A stretch of DNA of 64,000 nucleotides from Pseudomonas sp. Seg1 (GCF_018326005.1 NZ_AP021903.1:3257501-3321500), one strand, 5' to 3'; shown: positions 17,502 through 26,413, numbered from the stretch's first letter. The notes: generated by a model not told the origin, from the letters alone. Made by a program: numbers and translations.

Positions 17502-18704
17502 ATGTCCAAAACAATACCGGCCCCCGTTTACCTCATCGCGATCGGCGCTTTTGCGCTGGGGATGGCGTCTTACGTCACCGCTGGCCTGATCCCGATGATC
17601 GAACAGGCCTTTGATGTACAGGTCGCCGTCGCAGCACAACTGGTCACGGCGTTCACCCTTGCTTACGGCATTGGTTCGCCAGTCTTCGTGGCGATGTTGC
17701 CTGCACAGCGCCAGCGATTTGGTTTGTTGGTCGCATTGGCGTTGTTCGTTGCGGCCAACGTCGCCAGTGCCCTGGTCGACGATTTTGTCGCCCTGTTGGT
17801 GTGTCGAGCCGTTGCAGGCATCGGCGCCGGCGTCTATCTGGCCACCGGCATCGCCGCATCGGCGGCGGTTTCAGCTCCGGAACTGAGAGGCAAGGCGATT
17901 GCCGTGATCATGGGCGGTATGGCCAGCGGCACGGTACTTGGGGTGCCTGTCAGTCTGCTGCTCGCCGAGCAGTTCGGTTGGCAGATGGCCCTGTGGCTGG
18001 TGGCTTTCCTCGGCCTGATTTCATGGCTGGGCCTGCTGATCAAACTGCCGGCGATCTCTGCCGGACCGGCGATGCCGATCAGCCGCAAACTGGCCCTGCT
18101 GGGCGACCGTAACGTGATGACCATTCTCCTGGTTTCGCTGCTGGCGGCGGTCGCGAGTCTCGGCATGTACACCTTCATGGTGCCGTTGATGGCGGACCCG
18201 GCCTATGGCGGTGTCAACAACATCACGCCGTATCTGTGGGTCTGGGGGCTGGGTGGTGTGGCGGGCAGTTTCCTCGTCGGGCCGCTGGTGGATCGCATCA
18301 AGGGACCGATGCTCACGTTCCTGATTCTGGTCATCCTCAGCGTCTCGTTGCTTGCGCTGCCGGCTGCTGCTGCCGTGACACCGTGGCTGGCGATGATTCC
18401 GATCGCCGTCTGGGGCGCCGTCGGCTGGGCGCTGCAAGTGCCGCAAAACAACGAGTTGATCGCCGCGCGTGATCACAAGGGCGACGGCAATCTGGCCGTG
18501 GCGCTCAACGAGTCGGCACTGTATCTGGGCAGCGCCATGGGCGCCGCCGCCGGTGGCTTCATATTGCTGTTGCAGATGCCGGGCTGGACTTTGGCAATCA
18601 GTGCAGGTGCGGTATCCGTTGTCGCCGCGCTTTTGCAACTGGTGCATCTGCGCAACAGAAGAACCCACGCGGTCAACGGTGCGCCAAGGGTTTCTGCGCA
18701 ATAA
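17502..18704 (+). CDS. MFS exporter (DHA1, AraJ-like)
   Basis: A 400-residue inner-membrane protein with about twelve hydrophobic segments and the layout of the DHA1 drug:H+ antiporter group (YVTAGLIPMIEQAFDV at the start; RAVAGIGAGVYLATG in TM4-5; ELRGKAIAVIMGGMASGTVLGVP in TM5). AAGGAG precedes ATG 17502 by seven bases. It follows the amidotransferase by 51 bases and closes the first metabolite operon, so it is the probable exporter of the product or a self-resistance pump. A sugar or drug substrate cannot be inferred from sequence. Confidence 0.85.
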   Translation: MSKTIPAPVYLIAIGAFALGMASYVTAGLIPMIEQAFDVQVAVAAQLVTAFTLAYGIGSPVFVAMLPAQRQRFGLLVALALFVAANVASALVDDFVALLVCRAVAGIGAGVYLATGIAASAAVSAPELRGKAIAVIMGGMASGTVLGVPVSLLLAEQFGWQMALWLVAFLGLISWLGLLIKLPAISAGPAMPISRKLALLGDRNVMTILLVSLLAAVASLGMYTFMVPLMADPAYGGVNNITPYLWVWGLGGVAGSFLVGPLVDRIKGPMLTFLILVILSVSLLALPAAAAVTPWLAMIPIAVWGAVGWALQVPQNNELIAARDHKGDGNLAVALNESALYLGSAMGAAAGGFILLLQMPGWTLAISAGAVSVVAALLQLVHLRNRRTHAVNGAPRVSAQ

Positions 18705-18730
18705 CCCTTTTGCATGACTTGTGTGCGAAG

Positions 18731-18756
18731 TCAGGTGCCGAGCCCTCGGCACCTGA
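18731..18756 (+). terminator. Strong hairpin after the MFS gene
   Basis: TCAGGTGCCGAG pairs perfectly with CTCGGCACCTGA around CC. A T-run is absent, but position and strength suggest the end of the first metabolite operon. Confidence 0.55.
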
Positions 18757-18860
18757 TGCCGTGGTCGCGAAGAATAATTTCAACACGCCGCCACTGTCGT
18801 CTCTATCTGCCTAACTAAAACACAACAACTAACACAACACTCAATCGCGGTGGTGAATTC

Positions 18861-19877
18861 ATGGAAGCGTCATGTAGGGATGCCCACGTCTTTCGGCTGA
18901 CGTCTGCCGAACACGAGGCAATACGTAATGCATTCGTCGATATATGTTATGAGCCTACGGGTGGACGCAATTACATACAGACGATCCGCACAACAGCGTA
19001 TCGAGTGTTCTCCGAGCGTTTACTGGAAAAACTCGAGTCATTGAAAAGCGATGACGCCTCTTTTTGTGTATTTGAAAACTTGCCGGTCGATGAAACATTC
19101 GGCAGTCCGCAACATGATGCGGACTGCCTGGGGTTCAAAAACGGTTATGTGTCGGAAAACGTTCTGGTGGCGTTCGGCAGTTTGATTGCGGAGCCTTATT
19201 CCATTGGTCACGAAGGGCCAAAACTGGTCAACGACCTGGTGCCCCACCCTGAAGCGGCCACGGAATACACCGGTAACGGCTCGGAAGTCGAGTTGGACTT
19301 GCACACCGAAAACGCCTTTCAGACCTATGATTCGCGGGGTGACACCTCGCCCTTGGCGCTGTTGCTGCTGGGCGTGCGGTCCGATCCGCACACGGAAGGT
19401 CCGAAAACCTGGGTCGCTGATGCCCGCGAAGCACTGAAGGCGCTGACTGACAGTGAAATAAAGCTGCTATATGGCAAGCACTTCATCATTCGCCAGCCTT
19501 ACCGCTGGAGAAATACCGACGAACAATCCAGTGAAACCCGGCTGTTCCCCATACTGTCCGGGCCGATAACGCTTCCTCGTGTCACCGCAGCGTTTTATCC
19601 GGACATGGTTATTCCTGTGGATGACGCAGCGAAAAAAGCCTATGCGAAGTTTTATGACGCTCTTAAACAAGTTGCCCACGGCACAGACATACAGCCGGGC
19701 CGTCTCGTTTACGTCAACAATCGTTTCACACTTCATTCCCGCGACAAGTTCACTCCCGGTTTCGATGCCAATGGACATGCCTGGCGCTGGGTTCAACGGC
19801 TGTTTCTGACCAATAACCTGTGGAACTTCCGTTCATTCAAAAAAGACGGCGCACGCATCTTTTCGCCCGTTGCCTGA
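18861..19877 (+). CDS. Fe(II)/2-oxoglutarate oxygenase, asparagine-oxygenase/clavaminate-synthase-like
   Basis: A 338-residue non-haem iron oxygenase of the clavaminate synthase-like family. The facial triad is H148-x-E150 (LDLHTEN), with Glu in place of the usual Asp, and H292 (RFTLHSRDKF); the 2-oxoglutarate-binding arginine lies in WRWVQRLF (R309 or R313). The HxE variant, the NNRFTLHSR motif and the length fit free-amino-acid hydroxylases such as AsnO and VioC, so beta-hydroxylation of Asn, Arg or a related amino acid is expected. It follows a terminator-like hairpin and a 156-base gap, so it probably heads a second operon with the amidohydrolase and transporter. The exact substrate is not known. 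Confidence 0.82.
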   Translation: MEASCRDAHVFRLTSAEHEAIRNAFVDICYEPTGGRNYIQTIRTTAYRVFSERLLEKLESLKSDDASFCVFENLPVDETFGSPQHDADCLGFKNGYVSENVLVAFGSLIAEPYSIGHEGPKLVNDLVPHPEAATEYTGNGSEVELDLHTENAFQTYDSRGDTSPLALLLLGVRSDPHTEGPKTWVADAREALKALTDSEIKLLYGKHFIIRQPYRWRNTDEQSSETRLFPILSGPITLPRVTAAFYPDMVIPVDDAAKKAYAKFYDALKQVAHGTDIQPGRLVYVNNRFTLHSRDKFTPGFDANGHAWRWVQRLFLTNNLWNFRSFKKDGARIFSPVA

Positions 19878-19898
19878 TGACTTCAAAAGGTAAATCAA

Positions 19899-21083
19899 AT
19901 GTTGGCCGCAAACAGTTACACCTCGATTATCCATAACATTGGCACTTTCCTGACCGGCGACCTCGAACGCCCTCTTATAGATGCCGACACCCTTGTCAGC
20001 GTTGACGGCGTCATCACTTTCATCGGTCGCGCCGCAGACGTCGATTTCTCGGAAGCAGACCTGCTGATCGACGCGAAGCGGACCACGGTCATGCCGGGGC
20101 TGATCGACAACCACACGCACCCGACGCTCGGTGAATACAGCCCGCGCTCCGGCAACCACAACTGGATCTGGCATTCGTTGCAGGGCGGCGTCACGACGAT
20201 GATTTCCGCCGGCGAGGTGCATGTTCCGGGCTTGCCGACGGACAGAGTCGGCATGATGGCAATGGCGATTGCCGCACAACGTTCGTTCTCCAGCGCGCGT
20301 CCTTCCGGAATAAAAATGGAGGCCGGCGCGCCCCTGCTCAATGATGAGTTTTCCGATCAGGACTTCGCTGAAATGGCCGCCCAAGGCATCAACCAACTGG
20401 GTGAAGTCGGCATTGGCCCGGTCAAATCCGTCAGTCGCGCCGCCGAGTTGGTGAAGATGGCGCGCAAACACGGCATGACCTCGATTACCCATACCGGCGG
20501 CCCGTCGATTTCCGCCTCGCAGAGCATGGGCGCCGAGGAGATCCTTGAAATTGCCCCCGACATCATTGGCCACATCAACGGCGGTTACACCGCACTCGCT
20601 CCCCGGCAGATCCGGTGCCTGTGTGAGGGCTGTCTCGGCGCTTTGGAAATCGTCCACAACGGCAATGAATTCGCTGCGGTGACCACCCTCAACTATGCGC
20701 GTGAACTGAACCAGCTCGATCGCATCGTGATCGGCACCGATTCGCCCGCCGGCTGCGGTGTCCCTGCGCTTGGCATGCTCCGCGCCATTGCCCTGCTCAG
20801 CAGTTTTGGCGACGTGCCGCCGGAAAAGGCTGTGTGCTTTGCCACCGGTAATACCGCCAAGGTCAGGAAGCTCAACCGCGGCGTTCTCAGCGTCGGCAGA
20901 GAGGCCGACATTCTGGTTGCCTGCGGCCCCCTCGGCGGCGCCGAACCCAGCGTACTGGGCAGTTTCAGCAGCGGCGACCTGCCGAGCATCACCGCGATTC
21001 TGATTGATGGGCGCCTGGTCGTGCAGCAGTCGAAAAACTCGCCACCACCGTCCGTGTCACCGGTCATTACCCATAACGCCTAA
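19899..21083 (+). CDS. Amidohydrolase, enamidase-like
   Basis: A 394-residue metal-dependent amidohydrolase. The metal-binding entry motif is DNHTHP (about 69-74), followed by ITHTGGPS, GHINGGYT and the catalytic-type aspartate in GTDSPAGCGVP; a small beta-sandwich encloses the barrel (VGREADILVACGP). These segments resemble enamidase, which opens the cyclic enamide in nicotinate fermentation, more than dihydroorotase or imidazolonepropionase. It starts 22 bases after the oxygenase with AAGGT upstream. A ring-opening or deamidation step on a cyclic amide is an inference. Confidence 0.78.
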   Translation: MLAANSYTSIIHNIGTFLTGDLERPLIDADTLVSVDGVITFIGRAADVDFSEADLLIDAKRTTVMPGLIDNHTHPTLGEYSPRSGNHNWIWHSLQGGVTTMISAGEVHVPGLPTDRVGMMAMAIAAQRSFSSARPSGIKMEAGAPLLNDEFSDQDFAEMAAQGINQLGEVGIGPVKSVSRAAELVKMARKHGMTSITHTGGPSISASQSMGAEEILEIAPDIIGHINGGYTALAPRQIRCLCEGCLGALEIVHNGNEFAAVTTLNYARELNQLDRIVIGTDSPAGCGVPALGMLRAIALLSSFGDVPPEKAVCFATGNTAKVRKLNRGVLSVGREADILVACGPLGGAEPSVLGSFSSGDLPSITAILIDGRLVVQQSKNSPPPSVSPVITHNA

Positions 21084-21126
21084 AGAGAAGCGTCCCCTCA
21101 CGGGACGCATTCTTGAGACCCCCTGC

Positions 21127-22077
21127 ATGCATCGAATCCTCGCCGAAATTACCCGCAGAGGCCCCACGGTCCTTGCTTCCGGGTGCGCAATCGGATTGGC
21201 AATCCCTTATCTGGCAGATCTGGCGAGACCGCTACTGCCGGTCATGGTGTTTATCTTTGTGTTGGGTACGCTGCTGCGCATCAACAACGCTGAAGTGATC
21301 AAAGCAGCAAAAAACCTGAAGATATCGCTGATATTTCCAGCGCTGATGGTAGTAGCGTGTCCGTACGTGTTCGGCATGGCGGCGCTGTATCTCAGTGGCA
21401 ATCAGGAACTGTCGCTGGCCATTGCCATTGCCGTTGCCGCACCGCCGGCCAGTGGCAATGCCGCCGTCGCCAGAATGCTCGGGCTGGATCCGTCGATGTC
21501 GCTGGTCACTGCGCTGTGCTCGATGGCCATTATTCCGATCACCGCCCCGCTCATCCTCCACCTGTTCGCAGACGGCCTGTCCCTGTCCATCGATCCTGCT
21601 GATCTGGCGATCAGGCTGGCCATATTGATCGGCGGGGCCGAGGGCGTGGCGATCCTGATACGACGGTTTTCCCACGGTTTCGTCGCTCACCATGGCCTGG
21701 CGATCGACGGCGTCGTGGTGATGGCGCTGTTTCTGTTTGCGATCGGAACAATGGCCGGCATGCAGCAGATCATCTTGAATGAACCGTCACTGGCCCTTTC
21801 GATGATCGCGCTGGCCTACGGCGTGAATTTCGCCATGCAACTGCTCCTGGGCAGCTTGTACCCCGGAACGCTGATCGCGAAATTCACCATGGGATTGAAC
21901 GGTGGCAACAGAAATGTCGGGCTCTTGTGGTCGGCGCTTGGCGTCAGCCTGTCCCCGACCATGGCGTTGTATTTCGCCTGCTGCCAATTGCCTATTCACA
22001 CCATGCCGAAAATACTGCAATTTGCATTGCCAAGAATCGCAAGCTTTTTGAAAAAGCCCGCTGTCACCCCAAGCTGA
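21127..22077 (+). CDS. BASS-type (bile acid:sodium symporter superfamily) transporter
   Basis: A 316-residue membrane protein with about nine or ten hydrophobic segments. The conserved stretches VAAPPASGNAAVARMLG and FTMGLNGGNRNVGLLW match the crossover motifs of BASS transporters. The open frame extends left to 21004, but that part overlaps the amidohydrolase in another frame; ATG 21127 begins the hydrophobic protein. It lies 44 bases after the amidohydrolase and is probably in the same operon, moving a carboxylate substrate or product with sodium. The direction and substrate are unknown. Confidence 0.78.
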   Translation: MHRILAEITRRGPTVLASGCAIGLAIPYLADLARPLLPVMVFIFVLGTLLRINNAEVIKAAKNLKISLIFPALMVVACPYVFGMAALYLSGNQELSLAIAIAVAAPPASGNAAVARMLGLDPSMSLVTALCSMAIIPITAPLILHLFADGLSLSIDPADLAIRLAILIGGAEGVAILIRRFSHGFVAHHGLAIDGVVVMALFLFAIGTMAGMQQIILNEPSLALSMIALAYGVNFAMQLLLGSLYPGTLIAKFTMGLNGGNRNVGLLWSALGVSLSPTMALYFACCQLPIHTMPKILQFALPRIASFLKKPAVTPS

Positions 22078-22104
22078 ACCCGAGCGCTAACCGTCTGGAA
22101 CCTG

Positions 22105-22527
22105 ATGACAATGACACTCACACCGGAAAACCTTCAGCAGCTCGCCGTGCACTCATCCACGGAAACCAAAACCTGTTCGTGTATCCGGGGGCTGTCGCGG
22201 GGCTGGGAGAGTTTGCCCGCCGCACTGGCGTCGGGCACGTTATTGCGGCTCATTGGCCATGTGACGGACGATCAGGAAGACGAGCAGACGCTCGATGAAT
22301 ACCACCCGCACGGAACGCACTTCTGGTCGGAAGACGCGCCCATCTGCTTCAAATTTTTCCCCTACAACATTGCCAGCGTCTGGGGCTGCACCCAGTGCTC
22401 GCGCGCATTTCTGCGGTTCAACGACGCGGGCGCGTATCACTCGGAACCGCGCATCCGCTTGCTTGACACGGCGCTGATCAAACCTGACCCGCGCCGTGAC
22501 GCGGGCGTTATCGATGGGTATAGCTGA
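22105..22527 (+). CDS. Uncharacterised protein with CxxC motif
   Basis: A 140-residue soluble protein with no recognised domain name. It has a conserved-looking C-terminal motif WGCTQCSRAFLRFNDAG, with a CxxC pair, and EPRIRLLD. A second start (22111) is equally possible. It follows the transporter by 27 bases in the same direction and is probably the last gene of the operon. The cysteine pair suggests metal binding or a redox role, but no partner cysteine pair is evident. No function is assigned. Confidence 0.6.
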   Translation: MTMTLTPENLQQLAVHSSTETKTCSCIRGLSRGWESLPAALASGTLLRLIGHVTDDQEDEQTLDEYHPHGTHFWSEDAPICFKFFPYNIASVWGCTQCSRAFLRFNDAGAYHSEPRIRLLDTALIKPDPRRDAGVIDGYS

Positions 22528-22536
22528 TCGCGTTCG

Positions 22537-23199
22537 CTATTGCGCCGACACGGCTTTGAGGCCCGCGAGCGCGTAAGTCATCATGTGCTCGATCAGCACG
22601 GCGGGTTCCATTTTCAGACCCGGCAGCACGTTCTCGCTCAACGCTTCGTGGGCCAATAGCAGGAAAAGACAAGGCGCAAATACGCCCAGCGCACAGTGCA
22701 GCGTGGTCGGGTGATCGTCCGGCATGCCCAGGATTTGCCCCAGAATGCCGCGAAAGACCTTCGCTTTCGGATAGGCCTGCTGCTCCAGCACCGAGGGCAG
22801 CAGACTCGAAGGCGACAGCAATTCCCGGCTCAACACCTTGAGCGCCCAGGCATCTCGATGATTGCGCACACGCTCGATCAGGACGGTGATGATCAAACGC
22901 AATTTGTCCTCAGGAGAGGCAGGGCTCTGGCTCAAGCTGAACAATATATCGATGCTGAGCAGGCGTTCATGGGCTTCGAGCAGCACGGCACGGTACAGGC
23001 CCTCCTTGTTCTCGAAGTGATAATTGACCGACGCCACGTTCGAGTTGGAGTTCTCGCAGACCTGTTTGCTGGTGGTGTTGGCATACCCCAGATCGGCAAA
23101 CAACTGCCCTGCTGTCTCCAGAATATGCTGGCGGGTCACCCGGCCATCTTGTCGCTGAGCACGTAGAGAGGCTGCCTGATTCGGACCGTACACGAGCAT
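22537..23199 (-). CDS. phlH: TetR/CecR-family regulator PhlH
   Basis: A 220-residue TetR regulator. The N-terminal helix-turn-helix (residues about 20-65: RQHILETAGQLFADLGYANTTSKQVCENSNSNVASVNYHFENKEGLY) is of the CecR type and is followed by an alpha-helical ligand domain. The start has TAGGAG five to six bases upstream. It lies divergent from phlG, the normal place of phlH in DAPG loci, where PhlH represses phlG and responds to phloroglucinol compounds. Palindromes in the 142-base intergenic region fit its operator. The gene looks intact. Confidence 0.88.
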   Translation of the reverse strand: MLVYGPNQAASLRAQRQDGRVTRQHILETAGQLFADLGYANTTSKQVCENSNSNVASVNYHFENKEGLYRAVLLEAHERLLSIDILFSLSQSPASPEDKLRLIITVLIERVRNHRDAWALKVLSRELLSPSSLLPSVLEQQAYPKAKVFRGILGQILGMPDDHPTTLHCALGVFAPCLFLLLAHEALSENVLPGLKMEPAVLIEHMMTYALAGLKAVSAQ

Positions 23200-23241
23200 G
23201 AACTCCTATTAACTCAAATTCAAATTTGACTTTTATTTTTA

Positions 23242-23256
23242 TGAAGCTTAGCTTCA
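23242..23256. promoter_or_regulatory. Palindromic candidate operator between phlH and phlG
   Basis: TGAAGCTTAGCTTCA is a perfect 7-bp inverted repeat around one base. A smaller palindrome, CAAATTTG, lies upstream near 23220-23227. Location between the divergent phlH and phlG suggests a PhlH binding site. Confidence 0.5.
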
Positions 23257-23341
23257 AATCACCTACATACCTCGATAGGCATGGATATTGGCGACGAATG
23301 TTGTCAGGTCCAAGGCCATTTAGCCAAAGGAAAACATCGCA

Positions 23342-24220
23342 ATGGATGCGCGCGTAATGACCCCGTTCACCTACTTCTCTCTGCCGATGCAGAAGCAATT
23401 CCTGCGCAATCGCGAGGCGATCAAGGACAAACCCTACGCCAAGTATTTCTCTGCGCAGATGAATGTCCCCCTGTCCGCCGTGTGCAAGATCCAGCAAGGA
23501 CCACTGCCGCTGGAACAGACCCTGACGCCGAGCATCGAGGACATCAATCGGTTGCTGGAGGCAGACTTCGTCAGCGAGGAATCGGGATACGCCCTGCTGC
23601 CCGGGCCAATGGCGTATGTCCAGAGCCGCAAGTTTTTCCCGCGCTCGACCGCAGCGATGCTGAAATGGTGGTTCATGTGGCACCCGCTGGAAGCCGAACG
23701 CTATACCCTGTGGTTTCCTTATGCCCATGTCAGCAATCCCTGCGTCAATCACGAACGCCTCAAGCAGACGTCCCTGAGTTTCGAACAGCGCTTGTACGGC
23801 AACACCTTCTGCGCCTCGGAATATGTCGGTGATCGCCTGATGCACCTGCATATCCACTTCCAGGACCCGGAAAAACTGGGCTTGCGTGCCGATCTGTACC
23901 GCGAAGCGAAAATCGACGGAAGCGTCAGCGCGTTGATGAGCCTGGCGGAACAACCCGAGGTGCCGGTGTCGCTGATGGTGCACCTATTCAAAGAAACTCC
24001 GGAAGGCCTCTATCTCACCAGCCGCTACTGGGTCGGCAGTCATCCGTCGATGTCGCGTTTTCCTGGTGCCGAAAAGGCTGCCGCACTGATGGAGGCTAAC
24101 GGTTTCGGCGAAGCGGAACTGGAAACCCTCGCCTATGAATTCGCCGTTCATGACCTGTGCGAATTCAACCATCTGGCCAGTTTCCTGCCAGAACTGTATC
24201 GAGAGTTCGGCGCTGCCTGA
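23342..24220 (+). CDS. phlG: 2,4-diacetylphloroglucinol hydrolase PhlG
   Basis: A 292-residue hydrolase that cleaves a C-C bond of DAPG to give monoacetylphloroglucinol and acetate. With the start at 23342, the zinc-site residues fall at H129 (PYAHVSNP), E160 (CASEYVG), H270 and E274 ([10 protein letters not shown]), the positions reported for PhlG. The fold is of the DAPG-hydrolase/Bet v1-like type. It lies divergent from phlH and convergent with phlF. It tunes the DAPG level and removes excess antibiotic; PhlH and PhlF are its known regulators in related strains. The gene is intact. Confidence 0.95.
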   Translation: MDARVMTPFTYFSLPMQKQFLRNREAIKDKPYAKYFSAQMNVPLSAVCKIQQGPLPLEQTLTPSIEDINRLLEADFVSEESGYALLPGPMAYVQSRKFFPRSTAAMLKWWFMWHPLEAERYTLWFPYAHVSNPCVNHERLKQTSLSFEQRLYGNTFCASEYVGDRLMHLHIHFQDPEKLGLRADLYREAKIDGSVSALMSLAEQPEVPVSLMVHLFKETPEGLYLTSRYWVGSHPSMSRFPGAEKAAALMEANGFGEAELETLAYEFAVHDLCEFNHLASFLPELYREFGAA

Positions 24221-24226
24221 CCCCGC

Positions 24227-24266
24227 AAAAAAAATGTTCCCCCAGCGACAAGGCTAAGGGGAACAT
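24227..24266 (-). terminator. Rho-independent terminator of phlF
   Basis: Read on the minus strand, ATGTTCCCC (from 24266) pairs with GGGGAACAT (to 24235), and eight T follow (24234-24227). The stem also lies just past phlG, but no T-run follows on the plus strand, so the terminator serves phlF. Confidence 0.8.
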
Positions 24267-24280
24267 CTCGAAAACCAGAA

Positions 24281-24877
24281 TTATCCCTTCGAACTGATAC
24301 CGTTCAGTAAAAGAGTCGTAAATTCCTCGATATCTTTCTCCATCTCCAACTGCTCGGTCAGCAACCGGTACCAGCAAAATCCAAAGATCATATCCAGCAA
24401 AAGTTCTCGATTGGTGTCCTTCGGTAACTCACCACGGCTGATGGCATTTTCCACCAATTTTTTCGGCATTTCCCTTCTGCGCTCCATGAATTGGTTCTTC
24501 AACTGAACCAGTGTCACAGGGTCCAACTGAGCCTCGGCGATGACGCAGCGAAATGCTTCTCCGCAAATCGTTTCACGCCAGACTTTCCAGAGATTGTGCA
24601 GCAAAAAGTCGAGATCCGCTTTTAATGAGCCGAGATCAGGATGCTTTCTGACCTGCTCACTTTCGTTCTCGTAGACTTCTGCGATCAATGCGGCCTTGTT
24701 GCTCCACCAACGGTAAATCGTCGGTTTACTCGCTCCCGCCCGTCGGGCAACCGACTCAATACTGAGTCCCGAATAACCGCATTCCTTGAGGATCTCAATC
24801 GTCGAACTGATGATCGCCTTGTGCGTGTGGGGATTCCGTAGGGATCCGATGGAGCTGCGAGAGGGTGTACGAGCCAC
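24281..24877 (-). CDS. phlF: TetR-family repressor PhlF
   Basis: A 198-residue repressor of the phlACBD operon, released by DAPG. The helix-turn-helix is SIESVARRAGASKPTIYRWWSNK (about residues 36-58), with a helical ligand domain ending DIEEFTTLLLNG. A longer frame reaches 24997, but the known N-terminus, ARTPSRSSIGSLR, begins at the GTG of 24877, which has GGAG seven bases upstream. Divergent from phlA, with phO and a second large palindrome in between. The terminator lies directly downstream. The gene is intact. Confidence 0.93.
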   Translation of the reverse strand: MARTPSRSSIGSLRNPHTHKAIISSTIEILKECGYSGLSIESVARRAGASKPTIYRWWSNKAALIAEVYENESEQVRKHPDLGSLKADLDFLLHNLWKVWRETICGEAFRCVIAEAQLDPVTLVQLKNQFMERRREMPKKLVENAISRGELPKDTNRELLLDMIFGFCWYRLLTEQLEMEKDIEEFTTLLLNGISSKG

Positions 24878-24941
24878 AGTAAATTCTCCAGGCAGGGTGC
24901 TTGACAAATACAATGCAAGGTATAGGATTTCCGAAAATCGC

Positions 24942-24962
24942 AACGAAACGGTCCGTTTCGTT
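24942..24962. promoter_or_regulatory. 21-bp perfect palindrome upstream of phlF
   Basis: The sequence is a perfect palindrome around T24952; its core reads CGAAACGGTCCGTTTCG (24944-24960). It resembles one half of phO in its GAAACG elements. It is 65-85 bases upstream of the phlF start, which suggests autoregulation or another TetR regulator. Confidence 0.55.
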
Positions 24963-25077
24963 TCGAGTTGAGTAAACGCACTGAACATTGACTCCAATCA
25001 GTTCGCTTCGGGTTTTTCTGGTTACTTTAGGGGTTTCCGACTCCTCGAGCATGGTGTGTGAGCAAGTAAGCGTCCTC

Positions 25078-25106
25078 TTGCACTATCGAGTCTGCAGATT
25101 TAATTC
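25078..25106 (+). promoter_or_regulatory. Candidate phlA promoter
   Basis: TTGCAC (25078-25083) and TAATTC (25101-25106) are separated by 17 bases. Transcription would start near 25113, inside phO, consistent with known repression by PhlF downstream of the start site. The -10 match is modest. Confidence 0.45.
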
Positions 25107-25110
25107 TGAA

Positions 25111-25129
25111 ACGATACGTACCGTATCAT
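25111..25129. promoter_or_regulatory. PhlF operator phO
   Basis: GATACG-TAC-CGTATC forms a perfect 6-bp inverted repeat (25113-25127), extended by ACGATACG/CGTATCAT with one mismatch. It closely matches the PhlF operator known from other DAPG producers. Confidence 0.85.
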
Positions 25130-25324
25130 AGCAGTGAGAGAGGCAAAGTGGCAGTATCAGCGCCCTTTTTTGAGTAACCGTCCGGAAACTCCAAGCGGCT
25201 GATTTTGCTGGCTAAACGACAAAACTCCGATATCGGGGGCTTTAAAGATAGTTTTCCGTATGTTTCACGATATACGGCGACGCGACACCCTTGTTTTCTG
25301 ACAGCGAATGGAATCAAAAGGAAA

Positions 25325-26413
25325 ATGAACGTGAAAAAAGCAGGAATAGTGAGCTATGGCACTGGCGTTCCCGTTTGTCGCTTGAAAGTCGAAGAAGTGA
25401 TTAACGTCTGGAAGAACACCGATCTGCATCTCGTGCAAAACCAGTTGGGGGTGGTCGAAAGAGCCGTTCTTCAACCTGATGAAGATGTGATCACTCTCGG
25501 TGTATTGGCCGCCCAGCGTGCACTGGATATGGCCCCCGGCAGTAGCGTCGAGGCTTTGTATCTGGGCACTTGCACCAACCCCTATGACTCCCGCGCCTCG
25601 GCCTCTGTCATCCTCGAAATGCTCGGTTCCGGCTATGACGCCTATTGCGCCGACGTCCAGTTCGCGGGCAAATCCGGCACTTCTGCGCTGCAGATTTGCC
25701 AGGCACTGGTCGCTTCCGGCATGACCGGCAGCGCCCTTGCAATCGGCGCCGACACTATCAATCGCAACACCGCCCCAGGTGATCTGACCGAATCCTATGC
25801 GGGTGCCGGTGCGGCAGCATTATTGGTGGGCACGGAGAATGTCATCGCAGAATTCGATGGCAATTTCTCTTGTGCAGCCGATGTCGCCGACAACATTCGC
25901 CCGCAAGGCGATCGTTATATTCGCTCCGGGATGGGGCTTGGCTCGGACAAAAACAGCATCGGTCTGGAAGACCAGACTCGCCGGGCGGCGGAAGGCTTAA
26001 TGGCCAAATTGCGCACCTGCCCGCAGGACTACGATTACGTCGTGTTCCAGCAGAATCTGGTGTCCACGCCCTACTCCCTCGCCAAGCATCTGGGATTCAA
26101 TCCGAAACAGGTTGAGCCCGGCATCTACGCGAGCAGCGTTGGTGACACCGGTGCTGCCAGCCCGCTCCTCGGTTTGATTAACGTGCTCGACCAGGCGCGT
26201 CCCGGTCAAAAAATCCTGCTGGTGTCTTACGGTTTCGGTGCCGGCAGCGACGCAATTGCCTTGACGGTCACCCCGGCCATTGAGGCCTACCAAAAGCGCA
26301 ACAGTCCACTGCGCGAATCGCTCGAAAACAAGCTGTACGTAGATTACGGCACGTCCATCAAATACGAGTTCAAGTATTTGCGAGCTGACTACGCCCTCAC
26401 CGCCTACCTCTGA
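25325..26413 (+). CDS. phlA: PhlA, subunit of the DAPG acetyltransferase complex
   Basis: A 362-residue protein with a KAS III-like fold; with PhlC and PhlB it forms the acetyltransferase that acetylates phloroglucinol and monoacetylphloroglucinol. The typical active-site cysteine of KAS III enzymes is not evident (region [14 protein letters not shown]), as in other PhlA proteins, where PhlA is mainly structural. The frame starts at 25205, but the conserved N-terminus, [14 protein letters not shown], begins at 25325. phlA heads the phlACB operon, 195 bases after phO; PhlF regulates it in related strains. Confidence 0.95.
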   Translation: MNVKKAGIVSYGTGVPVCRLKVEEVINVWKNTDLHLVQNQLGVVERAVLQPDEDVITLGVLAAQRALDMAPGSSVEALYLGTCTNPYDSRASASVILEMLGSGYDAYCADVQFAGKSGTSALQICQALVASGMTGSALAIGADTINRNTAPGDLTESYAGAGAAALLVGTENVIAEFDGNFSCAADVADNIRPQGDRYIRSGMGLGSDKNSIGLEDQTRRAAEGLMAKLRTCPQDYDYVVFQQNLVSTPYSLAKHLGFNPKQVEPGIYASSVGDTGAASPLLGLINVLDQARPGQKILLVSYGFGAGSDAIALTVTPAIEAYQKRNSPLRESLENKLYVDYGTSIKYEFKYLRADYALTAYL

